A stretch of DNA of 57,160 nt from a virus. The DNA lies in the IMG/VR virus record IMGVR_UViG_3300009182_000073, positions 1-57,160 of that record; one strand, given 5' to 3'. The notes below the pieces were generated by a model. It ran no database searches. It saw only the letters and a program-made list of their open reading frames with translations, and had not been told where the DNA came from. Shown one piece after another: positions 11,302-20,561 of this stretch (position 1 is its first letter; each line of letters opens with the position of its first letter). The position numbers were made by a program, and so were the translations under genes.

Positions 11302-13428
11302 TTACTGTGCAAATGCAATGTAGTAATATGTGCGCCCAGAGGTGTTCAAGGTTGTGCTTGATGCCAGTTGAAACCCGCCATTCACTTGAAGACAAACATC
11401 CCCAAGAACAGCATTTGCAACTGTTCCACTTAAATTCATACTGTAATTGTTGCCTGTGGTCATTCCTATAGCCTGGGTAAACATGAACATCCCCTCAGTA
11501 GCTTCAAAAATTATTATTGCGCCAACGGTGAAGTTGGTAAAAATTGTTTGAGCCGCGCCTGCGCCAGCATATTTGCCCGTCACTTGCACGCCAGCGCTAT
11601 CAGCCCACACCATCCATGCCGACGCTTGGCCTGAAGTAAACCCATTTCCGTACGCAATCCAAGCCTCACCATCGGTATTCGGCGGGTTGTTCCAAGGGCT
11701 TGTTCCAGTCCTTGTAAAGGTACCTGAGCCAAGCGTGTAACGAGCACTTGGATCGTGCGCATGCCACAAATACCAAGTTGCGCCAGTTGTTTCCATGTTT
11801 TTGAGCATGAAAAAAGTTGGGCGTTGCTGTAGATTCCACGCTACTTGCCCACCATCAAGTACACTGCCAACCGTCGATCCATGATCAAACATATTGGGGT
11901 AATGATAATTTACCAATACCGCATAATTTGTGGTTGAAACAAGGTTGTTTATCTGCAAATTTTCCCCGTCCCATCCACCTGTGTCTGTAGCAGTATTTGT
12001 GGCACCGTTTAGAGTCCATGCAAGCTGAGTGTTAGACCCTGATTGATTGTAGTATGAAAAATGACGGCTATAAATTTTGTTAGCAACCGCACCTGTTCCG
12101 TTTCCTGAGATAACCCAAATAGTTGCCATGTTCATTGGGTATCTGTTGGGGTTTATTGATATGGTGGCAGATGTTGCACCCGCAGTAATTTTTTGCTGTG
12201 ATTTAAACCCAGCTTGAAATGGTCTGTACTTAGCCGCATTTACATAATAGTCAGAAACTGGCTGTAGAAAACTGTAGTAATAATAAGCAATTCCGCTCAC
12301 ATTCCAGCCCCCAGTTCCAGCGCTGTAAGAGTAAATGCTTGTAGGGTTAACGTACTGCACAACACTACCTGTGCCTGTGGTTAAAGCAAATGGATTGGGC
12401 GTAAGGGCACCTGCGGCACTGACTGCGGCGCTTGTTCCAAACCCATCCATAGTCCATCCCGTTGGGTGATTGGCAGCAGTGCGCGTGAACATCCCCATTG
12501 AAAGGCCGTGAGTCCATAGTTGCGATGGCGTTATTGCAGTGGTTTTTGCGGTTCCATCACCAACGTAAAATGAACGATTGAATGCCTTTTGCGCCGCCTT
12601 GGCTCCATAACTTGCTGCCGAGTCAAACATCCAGACAACATAGGTGCTTGATGATTCGTTTGTAAACGTACCAGAGGCGTTGTAGCCAACGGTAATTGTA
12701 TCAGCGCCGGCGCCAACACCTGTCCCCCATATACTGGTTCGGGACGTGTCCATCTGCGCGACGGTTTGAACGCTTCCCGAATAACCTGTAAGCAACGTAT
12801 GTGCGCTTCTAGACTGAGAGGAATTCCACCAAGACATGACGCCATCCGACTTCATAACCATTGCCATATTTGGTTGCCAAGCCACTGCAGGTCCAGCGCC
12901 AGCGATTGCTCTGTTTGTGGCGTTGTTACCACTATAATAGTTTCTTGTAAACCCAAATGAAGTATCGCCCGCGTGAAAAGCAAAATACTTCCAAACTACC
13001 TTAGTTGTTGCATTTCCCGAGGTAATGGCCGCAGTACCAAAATTAAAAATTAAATCGGTACCTGTGGTGCCGCCTCCATCAACTGAAGTAAGGGACTGTG
13101 CGTCAAACGATTGGCCTACTGCTCCATTTTGAATATAAGACCCGGCGCCGGGGCCAGAGTCAAAAATCAACATTGTTCCACTCTCATAACTGCGTGTCCC
13201 ACTCACCACTTTACCAACCTTTATCAACATCAGGCCCCAGCCATTCGATGTGGTGACTTTGCCCGGCATCCCTGCGCAGGTAATGCTCCAAGCTGTTCCC
13301 AACCCTGTCATTACAGTGCCTGTTTGGAAAAAGTTTTCAATTGGCACACCCGAAAGAACAGCGGGTAACTTGAGATTTTGCCCAAGACCTTGCGCTGAAC
13401 CTGATCCTGCTGTTGAGACAAATGGCAT
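11302..13428 (-). CDS. large tail or fibre structural protein
   Basis: A 708-aa protein rich in Gly, Ser, Thr and aromatic residues with no membrane segment and few Lys or Cys: a virion beta-structure protein. The N-terminus (MPFVSTAGSGSAQGLGQNLK) is low-complexity. The body has several repeats of a Trp-rich beta domain of about 200 residues: GDTSFGFTRNYYSGNNATN, SYGAKAAQKAFNRSFYVGDG and TWYLWHAHDPSARYTLG all sit between WxFDSA/FWVSGN-like strands. Such modules are common in phage receptor-binding tips. The last four codons read IAFAQ. Receptor not deducible. Confidence 0.75.
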   Translation of the reverse strand: MPFVSTAGSGSAQGLGQNLKLPAVLSGVPIENFFQTGTVMTGLGTAWSITCAGMPGKVTTSNGWGLMLIKVGKVVSGTRSYESGTMLIFDSGPGAGSYIQNGAVGQSFDAQSLTSVDGGGTTGTDLIFNFGTAAITSGNATTKVVWKYFAFHAGDTSFGFTRNYYSGNNATNRAIAGAGPAVAWQPNMAMVMKSDGVMSWWNSSQSRSAHTLLTGYSGSVQTVAQMDTSRTSIWGTGVGAGADTITVGYNASGTFTNESSSTYVVWMFDSAASYGAKAAQKAFNRSFYVGDGTAKTTAITPSQLWTHGLSMGMFTRTAANHPTGWTMDGFGTSAAVSAAGALTPNPFALTTGTGSVVQYVNPTSIYSYSAGTGGWNVSGIAYYYYSFLQPVSDYYVNAAKYRPFQAGFKSQQKITAGATSATISINPNRYPMNMATIWVISGNGTGAVANKIYSRHFSYYNQSGSNTQLAWTLNGATNTATDTGGWDGENLQINNLVSTTNYAVLVNYHYPNMFDHGSTVGSVLDGGQVAWNLQQRPTFFMLKNMETTGATWYLWHAHDPSARYTLGSGTFTRTGTSPWNNPPNTDGEAWIAYGNGFTSGQASAWMVWADSAGVQVTGKYAGAGAAQTIFTNFTVGAIIIFEATEGMFMFTQAIGMTTGNNYSMNLSGTVANAVLGDVCLQVNGGFQLASSTTLNTSGRTYYYIAFAQ

Positions 13429-13432
13429 AATA

Positions 13433-14188
13433 CTAGGTGTAGTTGGTTCTAGATGCTAAAACGGTGTAGGTTGCTGAGGCTGTTTTCATAATTGTGTACA
13501 CGTACATATCAATACCAGTGCCAGCGCTGTTTGTTGGGGCTGTTCCAGTTGCCCATTTTGGGGTAACTGAAGTACCGTCAATCGAGAATGCTGATTGATA
13601 AAAAGTTATTGAATTTGCTGCTTGGGCGTGAGCAATTGTTATTGCGCTTCCAACAGACAATACTGAGTTCAATGTGGTTGTTGAATTAGCCCTGACGTTC
13701 ATCGTCCAGTTGTTTACGGCGTTAGCTGTATTGTACAAAACTGATTGCGTACTTACGTCGTAGTTGAATGTTGCTGTCGGCGCGGGTGATGAAATTGTTG
13801 CGGTTTCAATTAACGCAGTCACAACCGAATTATTTGCAATACTTCCACTTGCACTGTTACTTGTAACAGTAACTGCACTACCTACGACTGTAGCAGTTAC
13901 TCCAGTACCTACAAAATTAATACTTGTTGTGGCTGTGGATAAAATGTTACCCTCATCAGACACGGTTAACGCACTACCACCGCCCCCACTTACGTTGGCA
14001 GTTATTGTATTATTTGCAGAAATAAGAATATTATTACCTGCATTTAATACAACAGGAGAGTAATCATCCCACTGAACAGATGTTCCCCTCAATGCAATTA
14101 ACTTATATAACTTATTAGTTGTGGGATTATACCATTCATCCCCGAGAGCCCCATTTGGGGGCTGGGTTGTAGATACTATATGAGCCAT
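13433..14188 (-). CDS. fibre or baseplate-tip protein
   Basis: A 251-aa protein. The N-terminal adaptor (MAHIVSTTQPPNGALGDEWY then NPTTNKLYKL) resembles the short attachment domain found at the ends of many fibre proteins. It is followed by repetitive beta sequence with Asn/Thr-rich strands and a Gly linker (SGGGGS). The C-terminal part (DMYVYTIMKTASATYTVLAS) may be the distal tip. It directly precedes 11302..13428 in the transcription order with a 4-base gap. Function by composition and context. Confidence 0.7.
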   Translation of the reverse strand: MAHIVSTTQPPNGALGDEWYNPTTNKLYKLIALRGTSVQWDDYSPVVLNAGNNILISANNTITANVSGGGGSALTVSDEGNILSTATTSINFVGTGVTATVVGSAVTVTSNSASGSIANNSVVTALIETATISSPAPTATFNYDVSTQSVLYNTANAVNNWTMNVRANSTTTLNSVLSVGSAITIAHAQAANSITFYQSAFSIDGTSVTPKWATGTAPTNSAGTGIDMYVYTIMKTASATYTVLASRTNYT

Positions 14189-14190
14189 TT

Positions 14191-17160
14191 TTATGCCTGT
14201 GCTTCTGTCCAGCTGATACGAGCGTTAATGTTTGCTGGTACGCCTGCAGGAGACAAGTTTGTTGCACACAATGTAATCATATCAGGACCATCTGGATACT
14301 TACCTAGTAAAGTATTAGCCAGTAAAGATGTACCACCACCTAAAATACTTGTACCAATATCTCTGGCCAATGACATATCCTGTTGAGTCGTACCTGAAGC
14401 ATTCGTGAAGAATGAGAACATATTCTCACCGCGAACGATTGGAGTGGCATTAGCATGTAAAATATATTGTGCCAAGCTTGAACCACCGACGTTTTGCCAA
14501 CGACCTTCTGCAGGAGTTCCGTTCAGAATAACCTCAATACGATAAGGTGATGTTGTCAACGCATCCATTTGGCGTAGAACCAACTGCATACGATTATTAA
14601 TTTCTCTTGCACCCATTAATCCTGTTAAACCGCTATCGACGCTAGGTGCAACTCGCAAGCTAATCATAGCATATCTGTTGTTTGTAGGTAAATTGGCAAG
14701 AGCAACGTTTTGACCAATGTTAAACACCAACGATTTATCGTCATCATATTTACCATCCATAATTACAGATGAACCCCAGTGACTCATTGTAGAAGCAACT
14801 TGAGGCGAATACAATGATACTTGTGTTGGTGTATTTGAAGAATATGTAAATTGACTTGGAGTAATTGTGCCGCCAGCTGTTGCTCTGTTACCTATTGTTA
14901 ATGCATTGCCTGTCTTTGCAGTATATGTGATATACTCAATATTAGCATTTCTATTTCCTGCCTGTTGTACAATTACTGTACCTACATTCGGGAAGTTATT
15001 TGCATCTAATACTGTTATAGTAGCACCTGTTGTAGCAGAGCTTGCTAATGTTGCGCCTAATATTGTATATGGTGCATATGTAGATGTTTCATATCTTGAA
15101 GCCATATTACCAGAACGCATATAAGCTTCAGTATTAAAGTTATTATTAACAATACGATGGCAATATATTACCTCGCCTCTGTTATTTTTAACACCGAATC
15201 TAATAGCACCTGCACCATACCATGAGAAGTCCATGTACCACATCTGCATTCTTGATAAATCAAGAGTGTATAAACTATGTCCTGTACCGTCTAATTTATC
15301 TATGTTCCATATGCTTTGCGGATACTTGGTATCTATTGTTTTACTTACTAAAGAGTTAATTACGTTAACTCCTCTGTATTCTGGGAATATATTTAGAACA
15401 GTATCAGATTCAATAGATTGAATTTTATAACTTGTTCCTCTGATTACAATCATATCGCCAGGTTGTAGTTGAGTACCAAATTTAGTAGCATTACCTGTAA
15501 CGATTATGTTACCTGTGTTGGCAGAAACCGTTCCAGTAATTTGTTGTGTACTAGATCTCTTAACACAATATATTTGTTGTCCATCATACTCAAAGAAGAA
15601 ACCATTTTGTTCGTCAAACATACCTAATCTATTTCTTGAACCATACCATGAGTATGGAGAAACAACGATTGGGAATCCTGTTGTCGTTGTAGCACTTGGT
15701 GTAGTATTGCTTGTGTATGTTAGAGTCAATGGAGAAGGTGCACCTGTTACTGCCCATAAACCATTATATCCTGATTCATTTACACCACTTACTGTAATGT
15801 TTGCACCAACACCTAAACCGTGAGGTACTTTAGTTAAAACTGTTACTGTTGTACCTGATGATGTAATATTATCAGGTGTGATGGATGGTCTAAAAATAGA
15901 ACCAGTACTAAATTGTACACCTTTACCTGATTGATAGCGGAAATATCTACGAGTTTGTCTTACAAACTGAGAGTTATGTGCTGGTAATTGATTTGTAAAT
16001 TGAACACCACCGTCAAACGCTCTGTGCTGTACATAACCTGCTGGTCTCATATACAACGTATTTGCTGCGGTATTTAGAGTTGCTGCACCTGCAGTCCAAG
16101 TAGTTCCAATGTAGCCGTTAGCAATTAAAGTGTTACTTGTTGGTGTGTTTGCCACATTCCAAATACCATTTAAACCTGTACTTGCTAGAACACCGACGCC
16201 TGTAACGCTTGATGTATTGGTAAGCATAATCTGATTGCCAGGTGTTAAACCGTGGGCATTGGTAGTGTTAACATAAATTACACCACCTGTAACTGATACG
16301 TTATTTACTGCAATCGCTGAATTAGAATAGAATGCACCTGCAAATACATATGTCTTAGTTGGGTCATATAAAATGTTAGATCCAACAACTGAACTTGGTA
16401 GACTCGTTACGGGAATAGTTGTTGTTCTATAAGAGAAACTTACGTTACCTGTAATCTGTTCAATAACGAACCAACCATCTGCATTTGCTGTGTCAAGTGT
16501 ACCTTGAACATAAATTGGTTGACCAACATAAATGTTAGGAGAAATTGTATCTGCAATGCTAACAGTAATTTGTGTATTACCGCCACCTGAATGGAATACG
16601 TTAGAGATATTCAATTGACCAGGTTGCGCACCCCAAGTTGTAGTTGGGAAGTTAGGTAAGCCACCGTTAGCAGGTGGAATTCCAGGAGCAGGGGCATTTA
16701 AAAAGAATGCTGTTGGTCTGTTATTCATTAGGGAAATACTTTCCCACTTTGTTGGCTGTGTGCCATATTCAAAGTCTGTATCAATTAATGACTGAGGTTC
16801 CGAAACTCTCATCTTACCTACAGGATCAAGTTGTGATTCCGCAGGAGTTGTTTCTTGATATGTCTCTTCAACTAAAATCGACAACTTATCTGTACTGCTC
16901 ATTGCAGTAGTATTATACGCCAAAAGAATAGTTGTTGATTCTACGTTTGTACCTATACCAGGACCGCCTTGTGTAGCGGTCATGGCATTAACAAATGATG
17001 TAGCGGCCAAATTAGGATCGCTAAAGTTGTAGATTACAGTATTACGTGTTACGTTAGTAATTAATAATAATTGTTCTCTGCGGATATTCTTACCATTTAC
17101 AACAACTGTTCTTGTTGCCGGTGTAAATGTGTAACCTTCTAATATTACGTGCTTTGCCAT
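14191..17160 (-). CDS. large virion structural protein
   Basis: A 989-aa protein starting MAKHVILEGYTFTPATRTVV. The N-terminal 60 residues (VVNGKNIRREQLLLITNVT) are a domain I recall from large structural proteins of T4-like cyanophages. The middle contains repeated small beta domains (VSVTGGVIYVNTTNAHGLTP; ITSSGTTVTVLTKVPHGLGV), each with the [AP]HGL motif seen in fibre proteins. It then runs into a long C-terminal region with SWYGAGAIRFGVKNNRGEV. Late structural role is likely (baseplate or fibre); which one is open. Confidence 0.8.
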   Translation of the reverse strand: MAKHVILEGYTFTPATRTVVVNGKNIRREQLLLITNVTRNTVIYNFSDPNLAATSFVNAMTATQGGPGIGTNVESTTILLAYNTTAMSSTDKLSILVEETYQETTPAESQLDPVGKMRVSEPQSLIDTDFEYGTQPTKWESISLMNNRPTAFFLNAPAPGIPPANGGLPNFPTTTWGAQPGQLNISNVFHSGGGNTQITVSIADTISPNIYVGQPIYVQGTLDTANADGWFVIEQITGNVSFSYRTTTIPVTSLPSSVVGSNILYDPTKTYVFAGAFYSNSAIAVNNVSVTGGVIYVNTTNAHGLTPGNQIMLTNTSSVTGVGVLASTGLNGIWNVANTPTSNTLIANGYIGTTWTAGAATLNTAANTLYMRPAGYVQHRAFDGGVQFTNQLPAHNSQFVRQTRRYFRYQSGKGVQFSTGSIFRPSITPDNITSSGTTVTVLTKVPHGLGVGANITVSGVNESGYNGLWAVTGAPSPLTLTYTSNTTPSATTTTGFPIVVSPYSWYGSRNRLGMFDEQNGFFFEYDGQQIYCVKRSSTQQITGTVSANTGNIIVTGNATKFGTQLQPGDMIVIRGTSYKIQSIESDTVLNIFPEYRGVNVINSLVSKTIDTKYPQSIWNIDKLDGTGHSLYTLDLSRMQMWYMDFSWYGAGAIRFGVKNNRGEVIYCHRIVNNNFNTEAYMRSGNMASRYETSTYAPYTILGATLASSATTGATITVLDANNFPNVGTVIVQQAGNRNANIEYITYTAKTGNALTIGNRATAGGTITPSQFTYSSNTPTQVSLYSPQVASTMSHWGSSVIMDGKYDDDKSLVFNIGQNVALANLPTNNRYAMISLRVAPSVDSGLTGLMGAREINNRMQLVLRQMDALTTSPYRIEVILNGTPAEGRWQNVGGSSLAQYILHANATPIVRGENMFSFFTNASGTTQQDMSLARDIGTSILGGGTSLLANTLLGKYPDGPDMITLCATNLSPAGVPANINARISWTEAQA

Positions 17161-17164
17161 TTCT

Positions 17165-17632
17165 TTAGTCTCCTAATACGACTCCACCCGCCGTAAACGG
17201 GTAACGTCTTGTTTGAATTGATCTACTGATGTTTCTGATAATTATTGAGCAATCGCTTCCCGGTGAAGGCGCTATGTAAAATACAATATTGTCATTTTCT
17301 ACTCTATAACCTTGTCTAAATGAATCATATGGTGTTATCCAGGGCCAAGTTGTTTGCCCTATATAAGGTTTAACGAGCTGACCTCCCATTGAAACATCTA
17401 AATCTTTTGAATCTAATATTGAAGTATTTATAACATTAGAAACAGTCGTTGTATCGACTGCTAATGTAAAAACTGTTTTATCTCCATCAAATTGAGGAGA
17501 GATATCATCCATTACTAAGGGTAATGCAAATCCATTTGCAGCAAGTGTACCGTCTGCTTGGACAGTTACAACTGCACCAACACTTGCCGTGTTGGGTACT
17601 TTAATTTGCGATAGTATTATTTGTGTTGACAT
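17165..17632 (-). CDS. virion-associated protein
   Basis: A 155-aa protein, MSTQIILSQIKVPNTASVGA.... The C-terminal half carries KPYIGQTTWPWITPYDSF then FYIAPSPGSDCSIIIRNISRS, a pattern of surface-exposed beta strands found, from memory, in small structural proteins next to large fibre genes of T4-like phages. It ends four bases before the start of 14191..17160. No enzymatic motif. Confidence 0.7.
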   Translation of the reverse strand: MSTQIILSQIKVPNTASVGAVVTVQADGTLAANGFALPLVMDDISPQFDGDKTVFTLAVDTTTVSNVINTSILDSKDLDVSMGGQLVKPYIGQTTWPWITPYDSFRQGYRVENDNIVFYIAPSPGSDCSIIIRNISRSIQTRRYPFTAGGVVLGD

Positions 17633-17659
17633 AATAGTCTTCCGTTATTCTAATACTTA

Positions 17660-18556
17660 TTAGAATGTGATTGTACCTGAGCTATAGAATTTATATACAA
17701 CATATCCGCCTGAAGATGTTACGACTACATTAGATCCTGTGGTACTTGCAGCAGAAAATTCTGTAGGATGACGTAAAACAACTATACCAGAACCACCTTG
17801 TCCAAATTGCCCAGCACCCGATTGTCCGCCACCTCCACCTCCACCTCCGCCGGTGTTAGTTAAACCATTATTAACTGCGCCGCCGCTTGAAGGTTGTCCT
17901 CGGCCACCGCCCCCCGCACCGCCATTTCCTCCGGGTGTGCCGTCGCCACTTCCCCCGCCGCCGCCGGCATAGGCAACATTTGCACCTGTAATTAAACTAT
18001 ATCTTCCGTCCCCACCGTTACCCACCGTTACACCGTTGCTACCTACAGCACCTGCGCCCCCTCCCCCGGCGCCAAAGCCGGCGGCGGTTCCACCTGCAAA
18101 TCCTTCTACCGGAGTATAGCTACCTGCATTGCCCGGACCTGCCTGCCCAATAGTTTGATCGCCTGCTGATACATAACCGCCACCGCCGCCGCCGGATCCG
18201 CCTGATCTACCATGTCTGTTTGCAGGTGTGACAGAATATGTTCCTCCACCTCCACCTCCAGATGCGGTTATTGTGGAAAATACAGAATTTGTTCCGTTAG
18301 CTCCAAAAGTGGCTGCAGTAGTTCCCCCGGCACCTACGGTGACCGTTATTGGGGTTCCCGGGGTGAAATCACTATAACCTGTATTAGTTCTGTAGCCGCC
18401 GCCCCCACCTCCGCCACCTGCTGAATTACCGCCTGAGCCGCCCCCAGCAACAACTAAATATTCTAATGTGAGGACAGAACGGAGAGGAACATTTGCCGAA
18501 TTTAATCGGTTGTTAACATTATTAAAATTTCTTGCCGTATGGCGTTTTGTTGACAT
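17660..18556 (-). CDS. glycine-rich adhesin, RLN-adaptor type
   Basis: A 298-aa protein. An N-terminal basic adaptor with RLNSANVP (residues about 17-24) is followed by LEYLVVAGGGSGG and a domain that is largely Gly, with NGGDGRYS and YAGGGGGSGDGTP-type patches. It ends in a conserved beta tail, VLRHPTEFSAASTTGSNVVV and FYSSGTITF. This matches the glycine-rich domain of phage host-recognition proteins (compare T4-type gp38-like adhesins). It forms a module with 18556..18888; the same pair recurs at 42063..43369. Confidence 0.8.
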   Translation of the reverse strand: MSTKRHTARNFNNVNNRLNSANVPLRSVLTLEYLVVAGGGSGGNSAGGGGGGGGYRTNTGYSDFTPGTPITVTVGAGGTTAATFGANGTNSVFSTITASGGGGGGTYSVTPANRHGRSGGSGGGGGGYVSAGDQTIGQAGPGNAGSYTPVEGFAGGTAAGFGAGGGGAGAVGSNGVTVGNGGDGRYSLITGANVAYAGGGGGSGDGTPGGNGGAGGGGRGQPSSGGAVNNGLTNTGGGGGGGGGQSGAGQFGQGGSGIVVLRHPTEFSAASTTGSNVVVTSSGGYVVYKFYSSGTITF

Positions 18557-18888
18557 TAGTATATCTCTGAACCAAACAGATTAAAGGTTACGTTACCTTG
18601 TAACGAGTAAACTTGCACAGTATCTGTTGCATCCAAAGTCATACCAAGTGTTAATGCAATTGCATCCTGTGCAGGTAATGCGGTATCATATGCAATATAG
18701 GCATTAGATGGTGTTGGGCTGGTACCTCTGGGAATTACTGCAATCCTAAATGTTACATTGGATTGAGATAAACTACATATATTTAATGTGGAAATAACTG
18801 CACTATTTCCTGCAGGTACGGTATATAATGTTGCATTTGCATTTGCTGCAGGAAAAGCCTGTCCTAGAATTTTATATTTAATTGTCAT
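18556..18888 (-). CDS. small beta-structured virion protein, paralogue of 43040..43369
   Basis: A 110-aa protein: YKILGQAFPAANANATLYTV, PAGNSAVISTLNICSLSQSN, VTFRIAVIPRG..., ending SLQGNVTFNLFGSEIY. It is clearly paralogous along its whole length to the 109-aa protein at 43040. The sandwich-like strand pattern suggests an assembly or tip-adaptor protein in the fibre. Its last base is shared with the start of the glycine-rich gene after it, exactly as in the second module. Confidence 0.75.
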   Translation of the reverse strand: MTIKYKILGQAFPAANANATLYTVPAGNSAVISTLNICSLSQSNVTFRIAVIPRGTSPTPSNAYIAYDTALPAQDAIALTLGMTLDATDTVQVYSLQGNVTFNLFGSEIY

Positions 18889-18898
18889 TTTTTTTTCC

Positions 18899-19054
18899 TT
18901 ACATTCCCGCCAATAGGAATGGACTTAGTGTTTCTATTACAAGAACGGTTTGTCCTGAAGAATTAATGGTTACAGAGCCTCCACTAATTGTTGCATGAAC
19001 CGCAGTAATTGCGTTTGCCGATAGTCCATCTTGTTGAATTTGTGTTAGAGCCAT
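18899..19054 (-). CDS. 51-aa protein resembling the tail end of the giant fibre
   Basis: MALTQIQQDGLSANAITAVH... ending GGSVTINSSGQTVLVIETLS then PFLLAGM. The end resembles the last residues of the 2560-aa fibre (LTISANGQINAIVQEQIH then PFLLSLL), which occupies the same position upstream of the paralogous module at 43040..43369. It may be a minimal or truncated descendant of a fibre C-terminus. It is preceded by a late promoter octamer (19078..19085). Confidence 0.6.
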   Translation of the reverse strand: MALTQIQQDGLSANAITAVHATISGGSVTINSSGQTVLVIETLSPFLLAGM

Positions 19055-19077
19055 TGTTTTCTCTTATGTTATACTTA

Positions 19078-19085
19078 TATTTATA
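19078..19085 (-). promoter_or_regulatory. T4-type late promoter
   Basis: TATAAATA on the minus strand, 24-31 bases upstream of the ATG at 19054 and in a short intergenic gap. It would drive the structural genes from 19054 leftwards. Confidence 0.6.
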
Positions 19086-19922
19086 TTAATTCAAATCTTT
19101 GTTCTTGATGGAAAAGACCGAACCTTTGTCTATTTCTATTGAATTCCTCAAATTTCTAATTTTTGGTCTCCTTTTTTCGCTCTGTAGCATAGAGTTTGCC
19201 CCTATTACTAATAGAATAGCTAACGGATCAAACACTATGATTATGAGTAAAATCATCCATGATACTGCTTTTTCCAATATACTTGTGTCCGTTGCCCCAT
19301 ACATAAATGCTGCAATATACTTTATAGGACCTACTTCGGCCTCGACCTTTCGTACTTCAGCTGCGATTGGCGCACGCTCCTCGCTAATGGCAGCAACAAT
19401 TTTCTGTTCGGCTTGGATCTCAGACTGAAGCCTTGCACGTTCTTTCTGCTGGGCACGTCTAATAGTAACTGCCTTCTCCGCACCCGTTTCTGAACTGCTT
19501 CTTGCCATGACTTGGTCCACTGCCTCATCCATTTGTTTAAGAGCTTTACGGTTCGCATCAATATTATCCTTTGCTGCTTTAATCTTTTCGTCATATATGG
19601 ATATTTTTGCCAGCACGTCACCTGACACTAAATTTTGATCGCTATGGGCTTTGGATAAGAATCCGAATATACCCATGGATGTTAGTAGGGATAAAACTAC
19701 AACACTGGTAATAAAATACGTTTTCATCAATGTGTTTATTTTGTTCCATTGTCTATATACGTAGGATGCTGTTACAAGTTTGCCCACTTCAAGAGCTGCG
19801 CCCATTATTAGAATAGGAGTTGGGCTAGCTGAAAAGATATAGGTCAATCCCATGATTGAAAAATATCCTGCTATACCTGAAATAGCTAAAGCTGTTCCCA
19901 ATAATATAGCTGCAAAAATCAT
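19086..19922 (-). CDS. membrane protein with coiled-coil
   Basis: A 278-aa protein with about three N-terminal hydrophobic helices (first 85 residues, including AILLGTALAISGIAGYFSIM), then a long charged coiled-coil (about 95-190; EKIKAAKDNIDANRKALKQM) and a final membrane helix (WMILLIIIVFDPLAILLVIG). Found between an amidotransferase-like gene (ATGA overlap) and a structural block. The topology suggests a membrane-bound scaffold or an envelope-interaction protein; a virion role cannot be excluded. Confidence 0.7.
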   Translation of the reverse strand: MIFAAILLGTALAISGIAGYFSIMGLTYIFSASPTPILIMGAALEVGKLVTASYVYRQWNKINTLMKTYFITSVVVLSLLTSMGIFGFLSKAHSDQNLVSGDVLAKISIYDEKIKAAKDNIDANRKALKQMDEAVDQVMARSSSETGAEKAVTIRRAQQKERARLQSEIQAEQKIVAAISEERAPIAAEVRKVEAEVGPIKYIAAFMYGATDTSILEKAVSWMILLIIIVFDPLAILLVIGANSMLQSEKRRPKIRNLRNSIEIDKGSVFSIKNKDLN

Positions 19923-20560
19923 TGAGCCATTAACCTATCTACAAAATTTAACAGTAAGGCGTGATGCTCACCGTTATGGTATTTTCCTTTTAGCCAACTG
20001 TAACTATCATACCAAAATTGTTCGCTTTCAGGATGGCAACCTATAAGTCCTATGTTCTTTTGAATAATCGCCATCGCATCACCGTTTGCATAAGTAGCGA
20101 TTGTTTTGTAGTTTCCATTACCAACCAGAGCACAACCATCGTAAAAAAACATCTTTGTGTCAATTCCATCCCAGTTGATTTCAATATTCTTAGCATGAGG
20201 TCTCCTTGTGTCAGTTTTTGGTTGCGTGATATATTGTACTGCATCCACTTTATTTAATATGTTAAGATAATGACTACCTGCCCAATAGGCACCCATACAG
20301 ATGCCTAGATATTTGCCGCCACGATTGACAAAATCAATAACACTAGTTTCGTTATGTTTGAATAAATTTTTGTAACTATTGCTATCCCCAATGCCGCCAG
20401 GAACAGCTATCATATCTACATCGTCAAAGAAATTATTTTCTAGTTTATTTTTGGAAAATAGTTTAAAACTATACTTATTCCCTAACGATTTCATAATACC
20501 ATTGCCACTCTGCACTGAGCATTTTGGGTCATGGATAAATAATGCTATAGTTTTTTGCAT
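19919..20560 (-). CDS. class I glutamine amidotransferase-like (BPL_N-type) protein
   Basis: A 213-aa protein of the DJ-1/GATase fold: an oxyanion-type loop AVPGGIGDS (52-60), a nucleophile elbow YLGICMGAYWAG with Cys88, and CHPESE with His176 and Glu178, completing a Cys-His-Glu triad. The closest pattern I know is the N-terminal domain of biotin-protein ligase (BPL_N). No partner synthetase is next to it, so the acceptor reaction is unknown; peptidase-like activity is an alternative. Its stop overlaps the next start as ATGA. Confidence 0.75.
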   Translation of the reverse strand: MQKTIALFIHDPKCSVQSGNGIMKSLGNKYSFKLFSKNKLENNFFDDVDMIAVPGGIGDSNSYKNLFKHNETSVIDFVNRGGKYLGICMGAYWAGSHYLNILNKVDAVQYITQPKTDTRRPHAKNIEINWDGIDTKMFFYDGCALVGNGNYKTIATYANGDAMAIIQKNIGLIGCHPESEQFWYDSYSWLKGKYHNGEHHALLLNFVDRLMAQ

Positions 20561-20561
20561 T

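Noticed and set aside
17425-17432. TATAAATA matches inside genes (also 29405..29412 and 39533..39540)
   Set aside because: They lie within coding sequence without a following start at proper distance and are expected by chance in AT-rich DNA.
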